A stretch of DNA of 64,000 nt, taken from assembly GCA_016787725.1 (NCBI GenBank), contig JAEUTZ010000021.1, positions 186,001 through 250,000 of the forward strand, read 5' to 3'. Positions 43,557 to 52,883 of the stretch are shown here, piece after piece. The position numbers and the translations under genes were made by a program. The notes beneath the pieces are model-generated. The model was not told the origin of the DNA. It searched no databases and saw only the letters and a list, made by a program, of their open reading frames with translations. How positions within the stretch are numbered: the first letter of the stretch is position 1; each line of letters starts with the position of its first letter. This stretch comes from Cyclobacteriaceae bacterium. GTDB lineage: Bacteria; Bacteroidota; Bacteroidia; Cytophagales; Cyclobacteriaceae.

Positions 43557-44917
43557 AAATTAGAACGAGGTTAACCCTCATGTTTTCGGCTGTTGTGATT
43601 ATGCTGTTCACGGCCGTTTCATTAAGTATTTATTTCTTTTCGGCCGATTACCGGGAAGATGATTTTTATAAAAGACTTAAGAATAAGGCTTTAAACGCAG
43701 CTCAATTGTTAATTGAAGTTGAAGAAGTAGATGCTAATTTACTTATGAAGATAGAAAGGGATAACCCGAGCAACCTCCCTAATGAACGTATTATAATTTA
43801 CGATTACAAGAATGAGGAACTTTACAGTTCCGATGCAGAGAATGAGATTAAAATAGATTCTGCCACGTTAGATGAAATCCGCCTTCGAAAGGAAATTCGT
43901 TTTAAAAGTGGCGAATATGAAGTATTGGGTTTTCTTTTTACGGAACGATATGATCGTATTACTGTGGTGGCTGCAGCCAAAGATATTTATGGGATTTCCA
44001 AAATGAAGAATTTACGCAACATTTTACTCCTTATTTTTTTTATGAGCGTCATCATTGTTCCCATATCCGGATGGATTTATTCCGGCAGAGCGCTTAGCCC
44101 TATTTTTAATTTGGTCAGGCAAACCGAGTCTATTTCGGCAGCCCATCTTAACTTGAGATTGGTTACTAATAACAAGACAGACGAAATTGGTAAACTGGTT
44201 CAAACGTTTAACCTGATGTTGGATCGACTTGAAAATGCTTTCCTTGCCCAGAAGTATTTCATTGCGAATGCTTCACATGAACTAAGAACACCACTCACTT
44301 CCATTACTGGGGAAATTGAAGTCACCCTTATCAGGCCGAGGGCGGTGGAGGAGTATCAGGATGTACTGCGGTCCGTTTTAGAGGAAATTGCGAGCCTAAG
44401 TCAACTCTCGAATCAACTTCTCCTTTTGGCGCAAACAAGTGCAGAACCCAAAAAGCAAGAACTGGCACTGCAACGAGTGGATGAATTACTATGGCAAGCA
44501 AAAGAAGAATTAGTAAAAAGTCATCCTGACTATAATATAGATATTGATCTGGATGTTCATTTAGATGACAGGTCCTTGACCGTCTTGGGGGATGAGCAAT
44601 TACTTAAGATAGCATTTTCTAATCTCCTTGACAACGGATGTAAGTATTCAGATAACAACTCCGTTTTTGTTCGTCTGAAATCCATTCAAAGGGCAATAAC
44701 AATTGAATTTCAAAACGAGGGTATGGGAATAGTTCCTCAAGAGTTAAATACTATTTTTCAGCCCTTCTTTAGAGGAAGTAACACTCGAAATCTAAAGGGA
44801 CATGGTATAGGTTTATCCCTGGTACATAGAATAATCAGACTGCACGAAGGAAGTATTGAAGTTACTTCAAAGATGGGTGGCAAAACGATGTTTACAATCT
44901 CAATTCCTGAGGCCTGA
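43553..44917 (+). CDS. Sensor histidine kinase
   Basis: A 454-residue membrane kinase with helices at about 8-28 and 158-180 enclosing a periplasmic sensor of about 130 residues. A HAMP domain follows (GRALSPIFNLVRQTESISAA). The H-box is ASHELRTPLTSITGEIE, the N-box LLDNGCKYSDNNSV, and the G-boxes NEGMGIVP and KGHGIGLSLVHRI. All catalytic motifs are present. It pairs with the regulator encoded just before it. Confidence 0.94.
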   Translation: MKIRTRLTLMFSAVVIMLFTAVSLSIYFFSADYREDDFYKRLKNKALNAAQLLIEVEEVDANLLMKIERDNPSNLPNERIIIYDYKNEELYSSDAENEIKIDSATLDEIRLRKEIRFKSGEYEVLGFLFTERYDRITVVAAAKDIYGISKMKNLRNILLLIFFMSVIIVPISGWIYSGRALSPIFNLVRQTESISAAHLNLRLVTNNKTDEIGKLVQTFNLMLDRLENAFLAQKYFIANASHELRTPLTSITGEIEVTLIRPRAVEEYQDVLRSVLEEIASLSQLSNQLLLLAQTSAEPKKQELALQRVDELLWQAKEELVKSHPDYNIDIDLDVHLDDRSLTVLGDEQLLKIAFSNLLDNGCKYSDNNSVFVRLKSIQRAITIEFQNEGMGIVPQELNTIFQPFFRGSNTRNLKGHGIGLSLVHRIIRLHEGSIEVTSKMGGKTMFTISIPEA

Positions 44918-45014
44918 GCCCTACTTTACAATTTTAATGTCGATTTAATGTGACATTAACCCCGTCCTTATGAGGCTGGCGTTTATTTGGCATATAATCA
45001 AAATTACAAAAGAC

Positions 45015-45884
45015 ATGAAAAATTTATTGAACAACCCAAAAGCAGTGGCCTTAACTTCTACGGCATTGCTTTTTGCCAGCGTAGTCTGGCTGCTGAATGT
45101 AAAGAAAGTTAACAGTTCTCTTGAAGTAGGATTAAATAATGAAAAATTAAGGACAGAATCCCTACTGTCAGAAAAGTTGATCCTGGAGAAAGACATGGCA
45201 AAACTGAAGGACCGGCTAGCTTCCCTTTCCGGCAAAAACTCTGACCTCGAAAAGGTGGTGAAGCAGACCTCAATGAAGCTGGAGGCAAAAGAAACCGAGT
45301 ACAACAAGATACGGAAGGAGAATTTGTCTTTGCAACAAATTAGAAAACAGCATCAGGAACTCCTAACCCTACAAAAGGACCTGGAAGCTCAAATAGAGAA
45401 TCTTAGCAGCTCATTCGCCAGACTCCAAAAGGAAAACGGTGATCTTAATAACACGGTTGCATCACTTGAGCAAAGAAACAGACTCTTGAACGAGGAATTG
45501 CACAGGGCCTTTCTTGCTAACCTGGACAATACACAGATGGATGCTTTACAAGGTAAGGGAAAGTTGACCGTTAAGGCCCGGAGATCAAACAAATTAGTTG
45601 CAACTTTTGATGTTCCTGCCGATTTGAAAAACCTAACGTTCAAGGTGATTGACCCGTCAGGAAATCCCTTAACCCATAAGGATGGCACCATTGCTTCAAG
45701 GGTAATAACAAGTTCGGATAGCTACGTAGCCTCATCATCCACAACCCTTAACGGTGTTAATTCTAAGTTAGCCAAGGTAGAGATGGTTTATTTGCCGACC
45801 AAAAAATTAAATAGAGGAACATATAAAGTTGAGATACTTAATGATAATCTGTACGTGGGCAGTTTGCAGGTGAGGCTAAGGTAA
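45015..45884 (+). CDS. Membrane-anchored coiled-coil protein
   Basis: A 289-residue protein from ATG at 45015 (a longer in-frame start at 44970 adds an unlikely leader). One N-terminal membrane helix (AVALTSTALLFASVVWLLNV) is followed by a long coiled coil at about 30-180 (heptads in DLEAQIENLSSSFARLQKEN) and a globular beta-rich C-terminal domain. It follows the two-component genes on the same strand after about 100 bases. Unrecognised family; a spacer or structural role in the periplasm is an inference. A strong terminator follows. Confidence 0.75.
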   Translation: MKNLLNNPKAVALTSTALLFASVVWLLNVKKVNSSLEVGLNNEKLRTESLLSEKLILEKDMAKLKDRLASLSGKNSDLEKVVKQTSMKLEAKETEYNKIRKENLSLQQIRKQHQELLTLQKDLEAQIENLSSSFARLQKENGDLNNTVASLEQRNRLLNEELHRAFLANLDNTQMDALQGKGKLTVKARRSNKLVATFDVPADLKNLTFKVIDPSGNPLTHKDGTIASRVITSSDSYVASSSTTLNGVNSKLAKVEMVYLPTKKLNRGTYKVEILNDNLYVGSLQVRLR

Positions 45885-45910
45885 CTGTGTTGCTCCATTT
45901 TTTTACAGGT

Positions 45911-45945
45911 GGCCAATCCTAAAATAAAGGATTGGCCTTAATTTT
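45911..45945 (+). terminator. Intrinsic terminator after the coiled-coil gene
   Basis: GGCCAATCCT and AGGATTGGCC make a perfect 10-bp stem with a 7-base loop, then TTAATTTT. It ends the plus-strand transcript 26 bases after the stop codon. Confidence 0.85.
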
Positions 45946-46153
45946 ATAATTAACCCAAAAACATACTTTTTAACTGTACCAAATTGTCCCTCATTAATTA
46001 TCACAAATCTTCTTATTTGTCACTCGTTCGGTGGGCATTTATTCACTTTCTGCTTTCTCCCTGAACACTACACTAAGCACACCCTTTCCCTGGCTTTTGA
46101 TTTGGAATTGAAAATGTGCGGCCAGACAAAAGGTGTGCGCGTGATGTCTTTGT

Positions 46154-46639
46154 TTACTTCATTTTATTAAACATATACCGCGCTATTTTCCATTGCCCAT
46201 TTGATTTGTGAAGAACAAAAAGCTCTCTGTTTTCCTCGGCCACGGTTTGTTTATTAGCATGTATCAATGTGGTACCTTTTGAAGTTGTTCGTGCGAAGGC
46301 ATAGTCGCCAGCAACCACTATTTCGTCAATATAAAACTCAATGTTTAATTGAATTTGTGAAAACACATACTCGTAAGCTGCTTTTACTGGCTCTTGTCCG
46401 ATTGCTGAGGGTGCATTGGAGGGCATAAATACTCCATCGTTTGTATAAAGCGGGAGCACTTTATTTACGTCAGAAGTATTAAGTGCATCGCGGTAAGAGA
46501 ATAGTAGTGTCTCGATGGCTGTTTTTTCTGTTGTTTGTTCCATAGAATTTTTGTTTGAAATGTTTGATTGAATTTCCGTTTTGTTTTGGCAGGCCGCTAC
46601 TGATAGTAACAACCCAATGAGTAGAGTCAGATGTTTCAT
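46154..46639 (-). CDS. NTF2-like (SnoaL/DUF4440-type) lipoprotein
   Basis: A 161-residue lipoprotein (lipobox SVAAC). Residues about 38-155 form an NTF2-like fold: AIETLLFSYRDALNTSDVNK, LPLYTNDGVFMPSNAPSAIG, and the final strand pair SNGQWKIARYMFNK. The family has steroid-isomerase-like and dehydratase members, but most are unassigned. It lies 13 bases after the NADP oxidoreductase gene and is probably its operon partner. Confidence 0.85.
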   Translation of the reverse strand: MKHLTLLIGLLLSVAACQNKTEIQSNISNKNSMEQTTEKTAIETLLFSYRDALNTSDVNKVLPLYTNDGVFMPSNAPSAIGQEPVKAAYEYVFSQIQLNIEFYIDEIVVAGDYAFARTTSKGTTLIHANKQTVAEENRELFVLHKSNGQWKIARYMFNKMK

Positions 46640-46652
46640 GTCGCTTTGTTTA

Positions 46653-47315
46653 TTACGAGTATGTTAGTATTCCTTTTACTTCTTGAAGTGTTACGGTTTT
46701 ACCAATTCTGCCAAATTCGTGCAAGTCGCCAAAAACTTCAAGTCGTATAGATTGGTCGATGCCTCCAACATGAAAAGGCTCAAATCCACTGCTTGCGATA
46801 AGCTCATCAATTTGTTGATTGCTGTTCGTGCTGTCGGAGGCATAAAATAGAACCTTCCTCTCAGGACTGTTAAACGCTGCGCCCGCCAAGGAACCGACAC
46901 CCAATGTTCCAAAGGCTTTAATTAGTTTGGCGCTTTTAGGAATTAAGTTGGAAAGAATTTGCCCAGCCGATTCCTGTTCTCCAACAATTTTTTTGAATCC
47001 TCCATTTCCGTCAGGGGCTATTGGATTGGAAACGTCAATAATGATTTTACCTTCCAACTCCACTGCATAGGTTTGAAAAAACTCTTTTAGGGAGTTGAAA
47101 TAAAGGGCCGGAATAATTACATCGGCTTCTTTGATTGCAGGGGATGTTTCTTTGGCTGTTACGAGACTACCCAATTTTTTAGCAAGTGACTTTGCCTTCT
47201 CTAAATCCCTTGAGGCAAGGATTACAGAATGGTTTCCTTTGACAAGGTTGGTGGCAATAGCCTCACCAATTTTGCCCAGCCCTATAACGGCTACTTTTGT
47301 ATTTTCCGTTTTCAT
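46653..47315 (-). CDS. F420-type NADP oxidoreductase-like protein
   Basis: A 220-residue Rossmann-fold protein. KVAVIGLGKIGEAIATNLVK carries the GxGxxG dinucleotide motif, SRDLEKAKSLA the site that selects NADP, and EADVIIPALYFN and GKIIIDVSNPI follow in the order found in F420-dependent NADP reductases. Bacteroidota do not make F420, so the natural partner is probably another cofactor. It is read with the NTF2-like gene and faces away from the Crp/Fnr gene, which is upstream on the same strand. Confidence 0.85.
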   Translation of the reverse strand: MKTENTKVAVIGLGKIGEAIATNLVKGNHSVILASRDLEKAKSLAKKLGSLVTAKETSPAIKEADVIIPALYFNSLKEFFQTYAVELEGKIIIDVSNPIAPDGNGGFKKIVGEQESAGQILSNLIPKSAKLIKAFGTLGVGSLAGAAFNSPERKVLFYASDSTNSNQQIDELIASSGFEPFHVGGIDQSIRLEVFGDLHEFGRIGKTVTLQEVKGILTYS

Positions 47316-47432
47316 TTTACTTAGTGTTGAATTTGTTTTGTGTCAAAATTGACATTACAAAGGTGCAGTAAGCAAACTGCCGGGGCTTATAAGCTGGTTT
47401 AAGAAATAGTCTTAATGTAGATTAAGGGTACA

Positions 47433-48017
47433 CTATTTGGAACTTCTCTCATTCCTTATTTTACTGAGAAATTCAGGGGTAATTCCAAGATAGGATGCTA
47501 TTTGTGTGTTTGGCAGTCGGTTGGACAGGTTTGGATATTGCTCCAGAAAACTTTCGTATCGCTCATATGCTGTTGTACTAAAAGTCTGAAGCAATCGGTT
47601 TTGAAGTTCAATATATTTGTCTTCAATAATAACGCGGAAGATTCTGTTAAACTTTGGATGATTGGTGTACAAGTACCAAAGGTCGCCTTTTGATATTTGA
47701 AGTATAGTTGATGGCTCTATGGCCTCAATAAATACATGGGAGGGTCTCTCTTTATGCAAACTCGCAAGGTCGGAAATCCAGTCGTCTTCAGCCGCAAACA
47801 AAAGATTGTGTTCTGTTCCCGATTTATCTACTCCATACATTTTGAAGCAACCCTCCACAACATAGGTAAAATATTTACAAATATCCGCCTCTTGTAAGAT
47901 GTATTGTTTTCGTTTTATTTTCCGCTCAGTCAGCCGGCTCGTTAAGGCTTTACTTTCGTTATCGTCCAAAGAAAGATAACGGTCAAAATGGGATATTAAA
48001 TTCTTGATAGCCGACAC
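47433..48017 (-). CDS. Crp/Fnr family transcriptional regulator
   Basis: A 194-residue regulator. A cyclic-nucleotide-binding-like beta roll (20-120) contains KQYILQEADICKYFTYVVEG, and the C-terminal helix-turn-helix is NTQIASYLGITPEFLSKIRN. The short form with a weak nucleotide pocket is common in Bacteroidota and often lies next to the oxidoreductase it controls. The NADP oxidoreductase gene begins 117 bases downstream on the same strand, so regulation of it is likely. Confidence 0.9.
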   Translation of the reverse strand: MSAIKNLISHFDRYLSLDDNESKALTSRLTERKIKRKQYILQEADICKYFTYVVEGCFKMYGVDKSGTEHNLLFAAEDDWISDLASLHKERPSHVFIEAIEPSTILQISKGDLWYLYTNHPKFNRIFRVIIEDKYIELQNRLLQTFSTTAYERYESFLEQYPNLSNRLPNTQIASYLGITPEFLSKIRNERSSK

Positions 48018-48342
48018 AGATTATTTCATTTGTGGACTAAAGATAGTGTTTACATTCCCATCCCAGACGGCTTGCATGGGATATTGGCTCTTGCCAAAAC
48101 TTTGGTGTCGCGATGGGTTTGGGCGTCTGCCGGTAGGGCTAGGCTATGACGTGTGCCAAATACGCGGGTGATAGTCTCTCCTGGTTGCCGTACGATCAGA
48201 AGCCTGTAGTTAGTCCCTGTAGGAGAGTGTCGTTTGAAAGAACGTCAGCCGGCTTTTTCATTTTTAGTCACTCTTTTTTTGTCGGGAAGGACATAACTGC
48301 CAACGTGAATGCATATAACGTAGCGGGGTTTAGGAGGTCATG
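48018..48342. other. Intergenic region with imperfect inverted repeats
   Basis: 325 bases without a gene. It contains GTGCCAAATACGCGGGTG (48153-48170), close to a word at 42410, and toward the minus-strand gene end a stretch ATAACGTAGCGGGG (about 48313-48326) of a kind often seen after solitary genes in Bacteroidota. Several imperfect dyads are visible; none is an obvious terminator. Confidence 0.45.
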
Positions 48343-49221
48343 TCACCAGTCCGTTTGAACTTTTGCCACTTCTCCGCTTACCTTTTTGTTTAAGAAGGAC
48401 GCAAATTGTTCGTCAGTCATTTTCTCTTTATTTTCTTTTAGTCCCTTCCAAAGCTTTATAAATGTTTTTTGCCCCCCTGCATTGTAAATATTTTTGCCGG
48501 CCACATGAAGCCGGCATTGATACCAACCATAATTCTTAGGGTCCATATTATCATAACGTTTTTCAAAGTCAGCCAGTGTAGTAAACTCATACCCAGTTGC
48601 CCCACCGGCCACCACCATTTCAGGAAATACCTCTAATGCTGGTAAATTGGCAGGTTCTTTTTCGGCTATATAGGTATGAAGCATAATATTGCAGAACAAT
48701 TCCTGCATCCAAAGTCGTTGCATTGTTAATCCTCCTTGTTCGTGGAATCCGTGCCCAAGTTCATGAAGCGCTAATAAGTCGAAGAACGCCATCATACTTA
48801 GTGTGCCATCAGCGGTCGTATAAGCCTTTCGAATCTGGTTAGCTAGGTCAATTGGGAGTTGGTCAAGGGGTGGGATGAAACTTTTCCAAAAATCGTTGTC
48901 CTCTGACGCAATAATCAATCGTTCACTGTCTGGATAATGGGGCATTCCATATACTGGAAATGTCGCGTACTTTTTCCAATGCTCAGGATTCAATATGAAG
49001 AGACTTACTTTTGGTTTAAAACCCACAAGTCCTTTTACGTACTCAATTGTCCTTTCGCATCGTCCAACGATTACCTTCGCTCTTTCCTCATTACCTGGAC
49101 TATAATATGCCTTAATCGAAGATCCAGTAAGTTCATTTAGGTCGCTATATGATTGTGACTTTGCGTCCATGAAAGTCAATAGACTCAAAACGAATATGGG
49201 TATGTAATTACTTGTCTTCAT
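48343..49221 (-). CDS. Secreted HExxH zinc metallopeptidase-like protein
   Basis: A 292-residue protein with a signal peptide (1-22). HELGH at 153-157 is a zinc-metallopeptidase motif, and Glu174 in WMQELF, 17 residues later, is placed for the third ligand of the gluzincin group. FNPEH-like and GMPHYPDSE stretches precede it. The family was not recognised beyond the fold class; a peptidase role is an inference. It is a single-gene unit with long spacers on both sides. Confidence 0.75.
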   Translation of the reverse strand: MKTSNYIPIFVLSLLTFMDAKSQSYSDLNELTGSSIKAYYSPGNEERAKVIVGRCERTIEYVKGLVGFKPKVSLFILNPEHWKKYATFPVYGMPHYPDSERLIIASEDNDFWKSFIPPLDQLPIDLANQIRKAYTTADGTLSMMAFFDLLALHELGHGFHEQGGLTMQRLWMQELFCNIMLHTYIAEKEPANLPALEVFPEMVVAGGATGYEFTTLADFEKRYDNMDPKNYGWYQCRLHVAGKNIYNAGGQKTFIKLWKGLKENKEKMTDEQFASFLNKKVSGEVAKVQTDW

Positions 49222-49445
49222 CCTGTCAATATTTAAAGTTAACCAATCGCGTATTGTCCCGTGAAATCAAACGTTGTTGTTTAAAGTTACTAAAATTTAA
49301 CTGGTCGCCCGGCCATAGCGCAAACATGTCGTTGGTGGCTGTGTGGCCTTTTCCTCACTTGATTCGCAGCCTATATTCATGCCCCCCCGGGCACGCAGAA
49401 GGGGTCGCCAGAATGATAGGAGTGCTATTTTATGATTCATAATAT

Positions 49446-49895
49446 TTAATTACGCTTTATAAGGGTTGAATGTAATACTTTAATTTTCCATCTTTTTCTC
49501 TCTTTTACCAAAATGACTGTTTCCATCCAATGTATAGTTACTTGTTTTCCTTCTCTCATAATATCCGAATGAAGATTATAAGTAGCCCATGCGATTTTTT
49601 TATCTACAGATGAGGTTAGGAAATCGATGGTGTTTACTCTTTTAAAATCGGTAGCAGTGTTTTGCCTAATCGCTTTTCGAATAAGCGTATCCAAATTCCA
49701 AACCTGGCCATATTCAAACAATAAAACATCGTTAGCACAATAGTTCCTTAAGTTAACCGAATCTCTGTTTGCTAAAGTCTCAAAAAAATTAATAACAGTA
49801 TGCTGTACTTTCTGCTGGTCTTTTGTTAGTAGCGGTTGGGCTCGCAACAATGTTGAAAGAGATAGTGCAATGATTAGAAGGCTTATTTTAGCCAT
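49446..49895 (-). CDS. Secreted NTF2-like protein
   Basis: A 149-residue protein with a signal peptide (cut near LRA-QP). The rest is an NTF2-like cone: VQHTVINFFETLANRDSVNL, a strand pair WATYNLHSDIMREGKQVTIH, and the final WKIKVLHSTLI. No catalytic residues can be assigned. Single gene on the minus strand, AT-rich like its neighbours. Confidence 0.75.
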   Translation of the reverse strand: MAKISLLIIALSLSTLLRAQPLLTKDQQKVQHTVINFFETLANRDSVNLRNYCANDVLLFEYGQVWNLDTLIRKAIRQNTATDFKRVNTIDFLTSSVDKKIAWATYNLHSDIMREGKQVTIHWMETVILVKERKRWKIKVLHSTLIKRN

Positions 49896-50096
49896 GTCTT
49901 TTGTCCTCTGTTAGTTAACAATTTATTTTAATTGGCGGTGGGGCATTTTTCATTGATTACTTTTTCCACCCTGTTGCTTGTTTGATGTCCCATTACTTAG
50001 TTTAGTTTGCCCGCTACAACTTGTCGTAAAGATGAAAAGAGTAACAAGTGGTCCGATTTGTGGAAGTTGTTTCACAACGATTAAATTGATCTAGTT

Positions 50097-50606
50097 TCAA
50101 TTTTTATACTCCTTCCCATTAACAAAGACTTGTCCGCCAAGCTCTTTAACGTCATAATTCAGCCAGCCTTTATTTGTTTTTTTCCAAGTTTCTATATGCT
50201 TTTGGGTAGTTAAAACTGTGTCTGTTGTTTTGCCGTCTCTTTGAAACATTAGTCTTTCCCAGCGTTGTGAAGTATAAACAATTGCACTGTCACCATTAAT
50301 TTTAATACTGTCAGCAGTATACTTATTACTTAAAGTTCGGTCTATAATACTCCAATCTCTTATTGTGTATTCTTTCTGCTTTTCTCGACTTATAATTTCA
50401 CCACTTTCGTCATAAATGATAAAGTCTTCAGGAATTAGGTCCATATACAACTCAATGTCCTTCGTTTCAATTGCTTTAACACACTTGTCCAGCTGGATTT
50501 GTATTTCTTCCCTTATTTGTGATTCGTTTTCTTTTACTCGGGAGCCACATCCCAGTGTAATGGTGATAATTGATAAGGTTAATCCAAGTTTTAGTAATTC
50601 TTTCAT
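50097..50606 (-). CDS. NTF2-like lipoprotein
   Basis: A 169-residue lipoprotein with lipobox ITLGC. The mature part is NTF2-like: QLDKCVKAIETKDIELYMDL, PEDFIIYDESGEIISR and IETWKKTNKGWLNYDVKELG. It is the third NTF2-like gene within 5 kb on this strand, but the sequences are not close, so local duplication is not evident. Confidence 0.75.
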   Translation of the reverse strand: MKELLKLGLTLSIITITLGCGSRVKENESQIREEIQIQLDKCVKAIETKDIELYMDLIPEDFIIYDESGEIISREKQKEYTIRDWSIIDRTLSNKYTADSIKINGDSAIVYTSQRWERLMFQRDGKTTDTVLTTQKHIETWKKTNKGWLNYDVKELGGQVFVNGKEYKN

Positions 50607-50856
50607 GGTAGTCTTTCTGTTTTGATGTTAAATGATAATTCCTTCTGCTACTTTTTACGGTGATTGGTGAACTCCTGTTTTTTAAACTCCATTGCGCCTT
50701 TGTAAAATTGACAGTCACTAAAATTTATTTCCATAAATTTATGCAAAGAATGTCAGGACGCTCAGTATACCCATTAGAAACGTACTGAACTTATCTGAAA
50801 TGCGGGTTTTTTTTTAATAAACTGCATAAATTAATGTATTGCTAATAGCGAAGCCA

Positions 50857-51034
50857 TCATGTCATTAATATTGTGCAATCGGCTCCCTTAGCCGAATACC
50901 GTTGCTTCCATTTCGATAAAAGGGTTGGTGATACCTTATACTTGCGACAGGTTTCCATGTAGCCCTCCCGTTCTGGTTCCTGGCGAAGGCTTAAATCGCT
51001 TCTCTGGTGTGAATGATCTATTTTCTCTTGCCAT
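50857..51034 (-). pseudogene. Remnant of an IS3-type transposase orfA
   Basis: On the minus strand ATG at 51034 reads MARENRSFTPEKRF. After a one-base shift it continues LRQEPEREGYMETCRKYKVS and PTLLSKWKQRYSAKGADC to a stop at 50857. The helix-turn-helix pattern CRKYKVSPTLLSKWKQRY followed by AKGAD is typical of IS3-group OrfA proteins. No orfB and no terminal inverted repeats are seen, so only a fragment is left. Confidence 0.65.
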
Positions 51035-51155
51035 AGTTCCCTAATGTAACTGTTATAAATCTCTTTTCAGATTCTTATCCAGTCTTATAGGGGGTTAGTA
51101 CACCTACAGGATCCTCAACCCGGGCTGTCGCTTCGCGGCCCGCTCACCAACTACG

Positions 51156-51815
51156 ATGCACGGAAGCACCCAACACGATTCGGGAACGTAGCAACACAAA
51201 TGCACGGAAGCACCCAACACGATTCGGGAACGTAGCAACACAAATGCACGGAAGCACCTAATACGATTCGGGAACGAAGCAACACAAATGCACGGAAGCA
51301 CCTAATACGATTCGGGAACGAAGCAACACAAATGCACGGAAGCACCCAACACGATTCGGGAACGAAGCAACACAAATGCACGGAAGCATCTAATACGATT
51401 CGGGAACGAAGCAACACAAATGCACGGAAATACCTAACACGATTCGGGAACGTAGCAACACAAATGCACGAAAGCACCCAACACGATTCGGGAACGTAGC
51501 AACACAAATGCACGGAAGCACTTAACACGATTCGGGAACGTAGCAACACAAATGCACGGAAGTACCTAATACGATTCGGGAACGTGGCAACACAAATGCA
51601 CGGAAGTACCTAATACGATTCGGGAACGAAGCAACACAAATGCACGGAAGCACCTAACACGATTCGGGAACGTAGCAACACAAATGCACGGAAACACCTA
51701 ACACGATTCGGGAACGAAGCAACACAAATGCACGGAAGCATCTAATACGATTCGGGAACGAAGCAACACAAATGCACGGAAGTACCTAACACGATTCAGG
51801 AACGTGGCAACACAA
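51156..51815. repeat. Tandem array of 15 copies of a 44-bp repeat
   Basis: Units begin with ATGCACGGAAG at 51156 and every 44 bases to 51772, without gaps. All contain CGATTCGGGAACG (one unit has CAGG). Copies differ at a few fixed spots: CCCAAC, CTAATA or CTAACA after GCAC, and GTAGC, GAAGC or GTGGC after GGAAC. As 44 is not a multiple of three, minus-strand frames stay open over long stretches with a 44-residue period, but no start and no usual coding pattern supports a protein. It is a minisatellite-like array, not a CRISPR, since there are no unique spacers. Confidence 0.95.
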
Positions 51816-52086
51816 GTGCGGAGCCTTCCCGGAAAATGGTGGCTTGATCGCTGCCAGAGCAATCCGTAACCAGAGACCAGCAACCAGACACCACTAACCA
51901 GCGACTAGCAACCAACATCAACTCTAATAAAAATTTAATCCGCATTCACTCAAAAAAAGTCCTACAAACGTGCCAATCGATTTTGTGTTTCAGCTCTGCG
52001 CATAAATATAGTTTTACAAATCGTTGAAAAAAGTAAAACAAACATCACCCCCGGTTGCGTATTAAAGACATAACTAAATACATGTT
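51816..52086. other. Intergenic region with low-complexity ACCAG/CAACC repeats
   Basis: After the array, 51867-51915 consists of imperfect ACCAGAGACC, AGCAACCAG, CACTAACCAG type words. The rest, up to the start of the next gene, is AT-rich and probably holds its promoter. Confidence 0.5.
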
Positions 52087-52800
52087 ATGTCTTACAGCAA
52101 GACCGCAGACAGTTACGATGGATTCGTACAGCTCTGCTCCGGGTATGGAGGATACAACCCCGGATCGCCCAACCTCACGTTAAGTGCCTTATACGAATTG
52201 GCGGGCAAAGCCCGCGATGCGTTGCAGGCCACGTACGTGGCTAAGTCAGCAATGAAAGAAGCCACGAATCAACGGGAGATAACCTTTGCCGGTTTACAAA
52301 AACTGGTATCGGGAATTTCCTTTGCCCTGGCCGCCTCAGGCGCCAGTGAACAAACCATGAAGGACATCCGTGTGTTCCTTCGCCAGATGTCGAGCCGGAA
52401 GAAAGGCCGGGATCCGATTCCATCGGATCAATCGACAGAGCCTGTGAAGCCAAACAGGCCATTTTCGCAACGCGGGTATGAAGCGATGGCCAACCAGTTT
52501 GCCGAGTTGGTGCAAATGGTGAACCGTCAGCCGAACTACCGCCCCAATGAAGCCCACTTGTCGAAAGCGGGTTTGCAGGAAATGGTCAAGCAGCTTCACG
52601 GCCACAATCAGGCGGTGCGGGATGCGCGGGCAGCCTTCAGCCACGCACGGGTAGCGTTACACCAGGTGTTTTATGATGACGCCCAGTCGATCGTGGCAAC
52701 AGCCCGGGCCGCAAAAAAGTACCTGCGCTCGGTATTCGGGCTGAACAGTAATGAGTACAGCCAGGTACGAAAAATTCAGTTTACTAAATCCTATTTGTGA
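52087..52800 (+). CDS. Hypothetical protein with two-fold helical repeat
   Basis: A 237-residue soluble, helical protein. Two halves of about 100 residues align: YDGFVQLCSGYGGYNP with LTLSALYELAGKARDAL in the first, and ANQFAELVQMVNRQPNYRP with LSKAGLQEMVKQLHGHNQAV in the second. They are joined by a basic, Pro-rich linker (SSRKKGRDPIPSDQSTEP). The gene is GC-richer than the regions before it. It was not recognised; an internal duplication of one helical-bundle domain is clear. A strong terminator follows. Confidence 0.8.
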   Translation: MSYSKTADSYDGFVQLCSGYGGYNPGSPNLTLSALYELAGKARDALQATYVAKSAMKEATNQREITFAGLQKLVSGISFALAASGASEQTMKDIRVFLRQMSSRKKGRDPIPSDQSTEPVKPNRPFSQRGYEAMANQFAELVQMVNRQPNYRPNEAHLSKAGLQEMVKQLHGHNQAVRDARAAFSHARVALHQVFYDDAQSIVATARAAKKYLRSVFGLNSNEYSQVRKIQFTKSYL

Positions 52801-52821
52801 TGACCCAGCTGAAAGAACAGT

Positions 52822-52851
52822 AAAAACCCCGGCCGCAAGACCGGGGTTTTT
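52822..52851. terminator. Bidirectional intrinsic terminator
   Basis: AAAAACCCCGG and CCGGGGTTTTT form a perfect 11-bp stem around an 8-base loop. Flanking A- and T-runs let it serve both the hypothetical gene ending at 52800 and the convergent membrane protein gene ending at 52884. Confidence 0.9.
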
Positions 52852-52883
52852 CATTCCATCAAATTTCTTAGGTCTAACCTATG

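Noticed and set aside
51156-51815. CRISPR array
   Set aside because: The units follow each other directly without unique spacers, the unit is longer than usual repeats, and no cas gene is in the window.
51104-51883. Minus-strand open frames with 44-residue Cys-rich repeats over the tandem array
   Set aside because: They arise because the 44-bp unit happens to have no stop codon on that strand in any frame. There is no sensible start, frames overlap each other, and the Cys-Phe-Val-rich composition is not protein-like for this genome.
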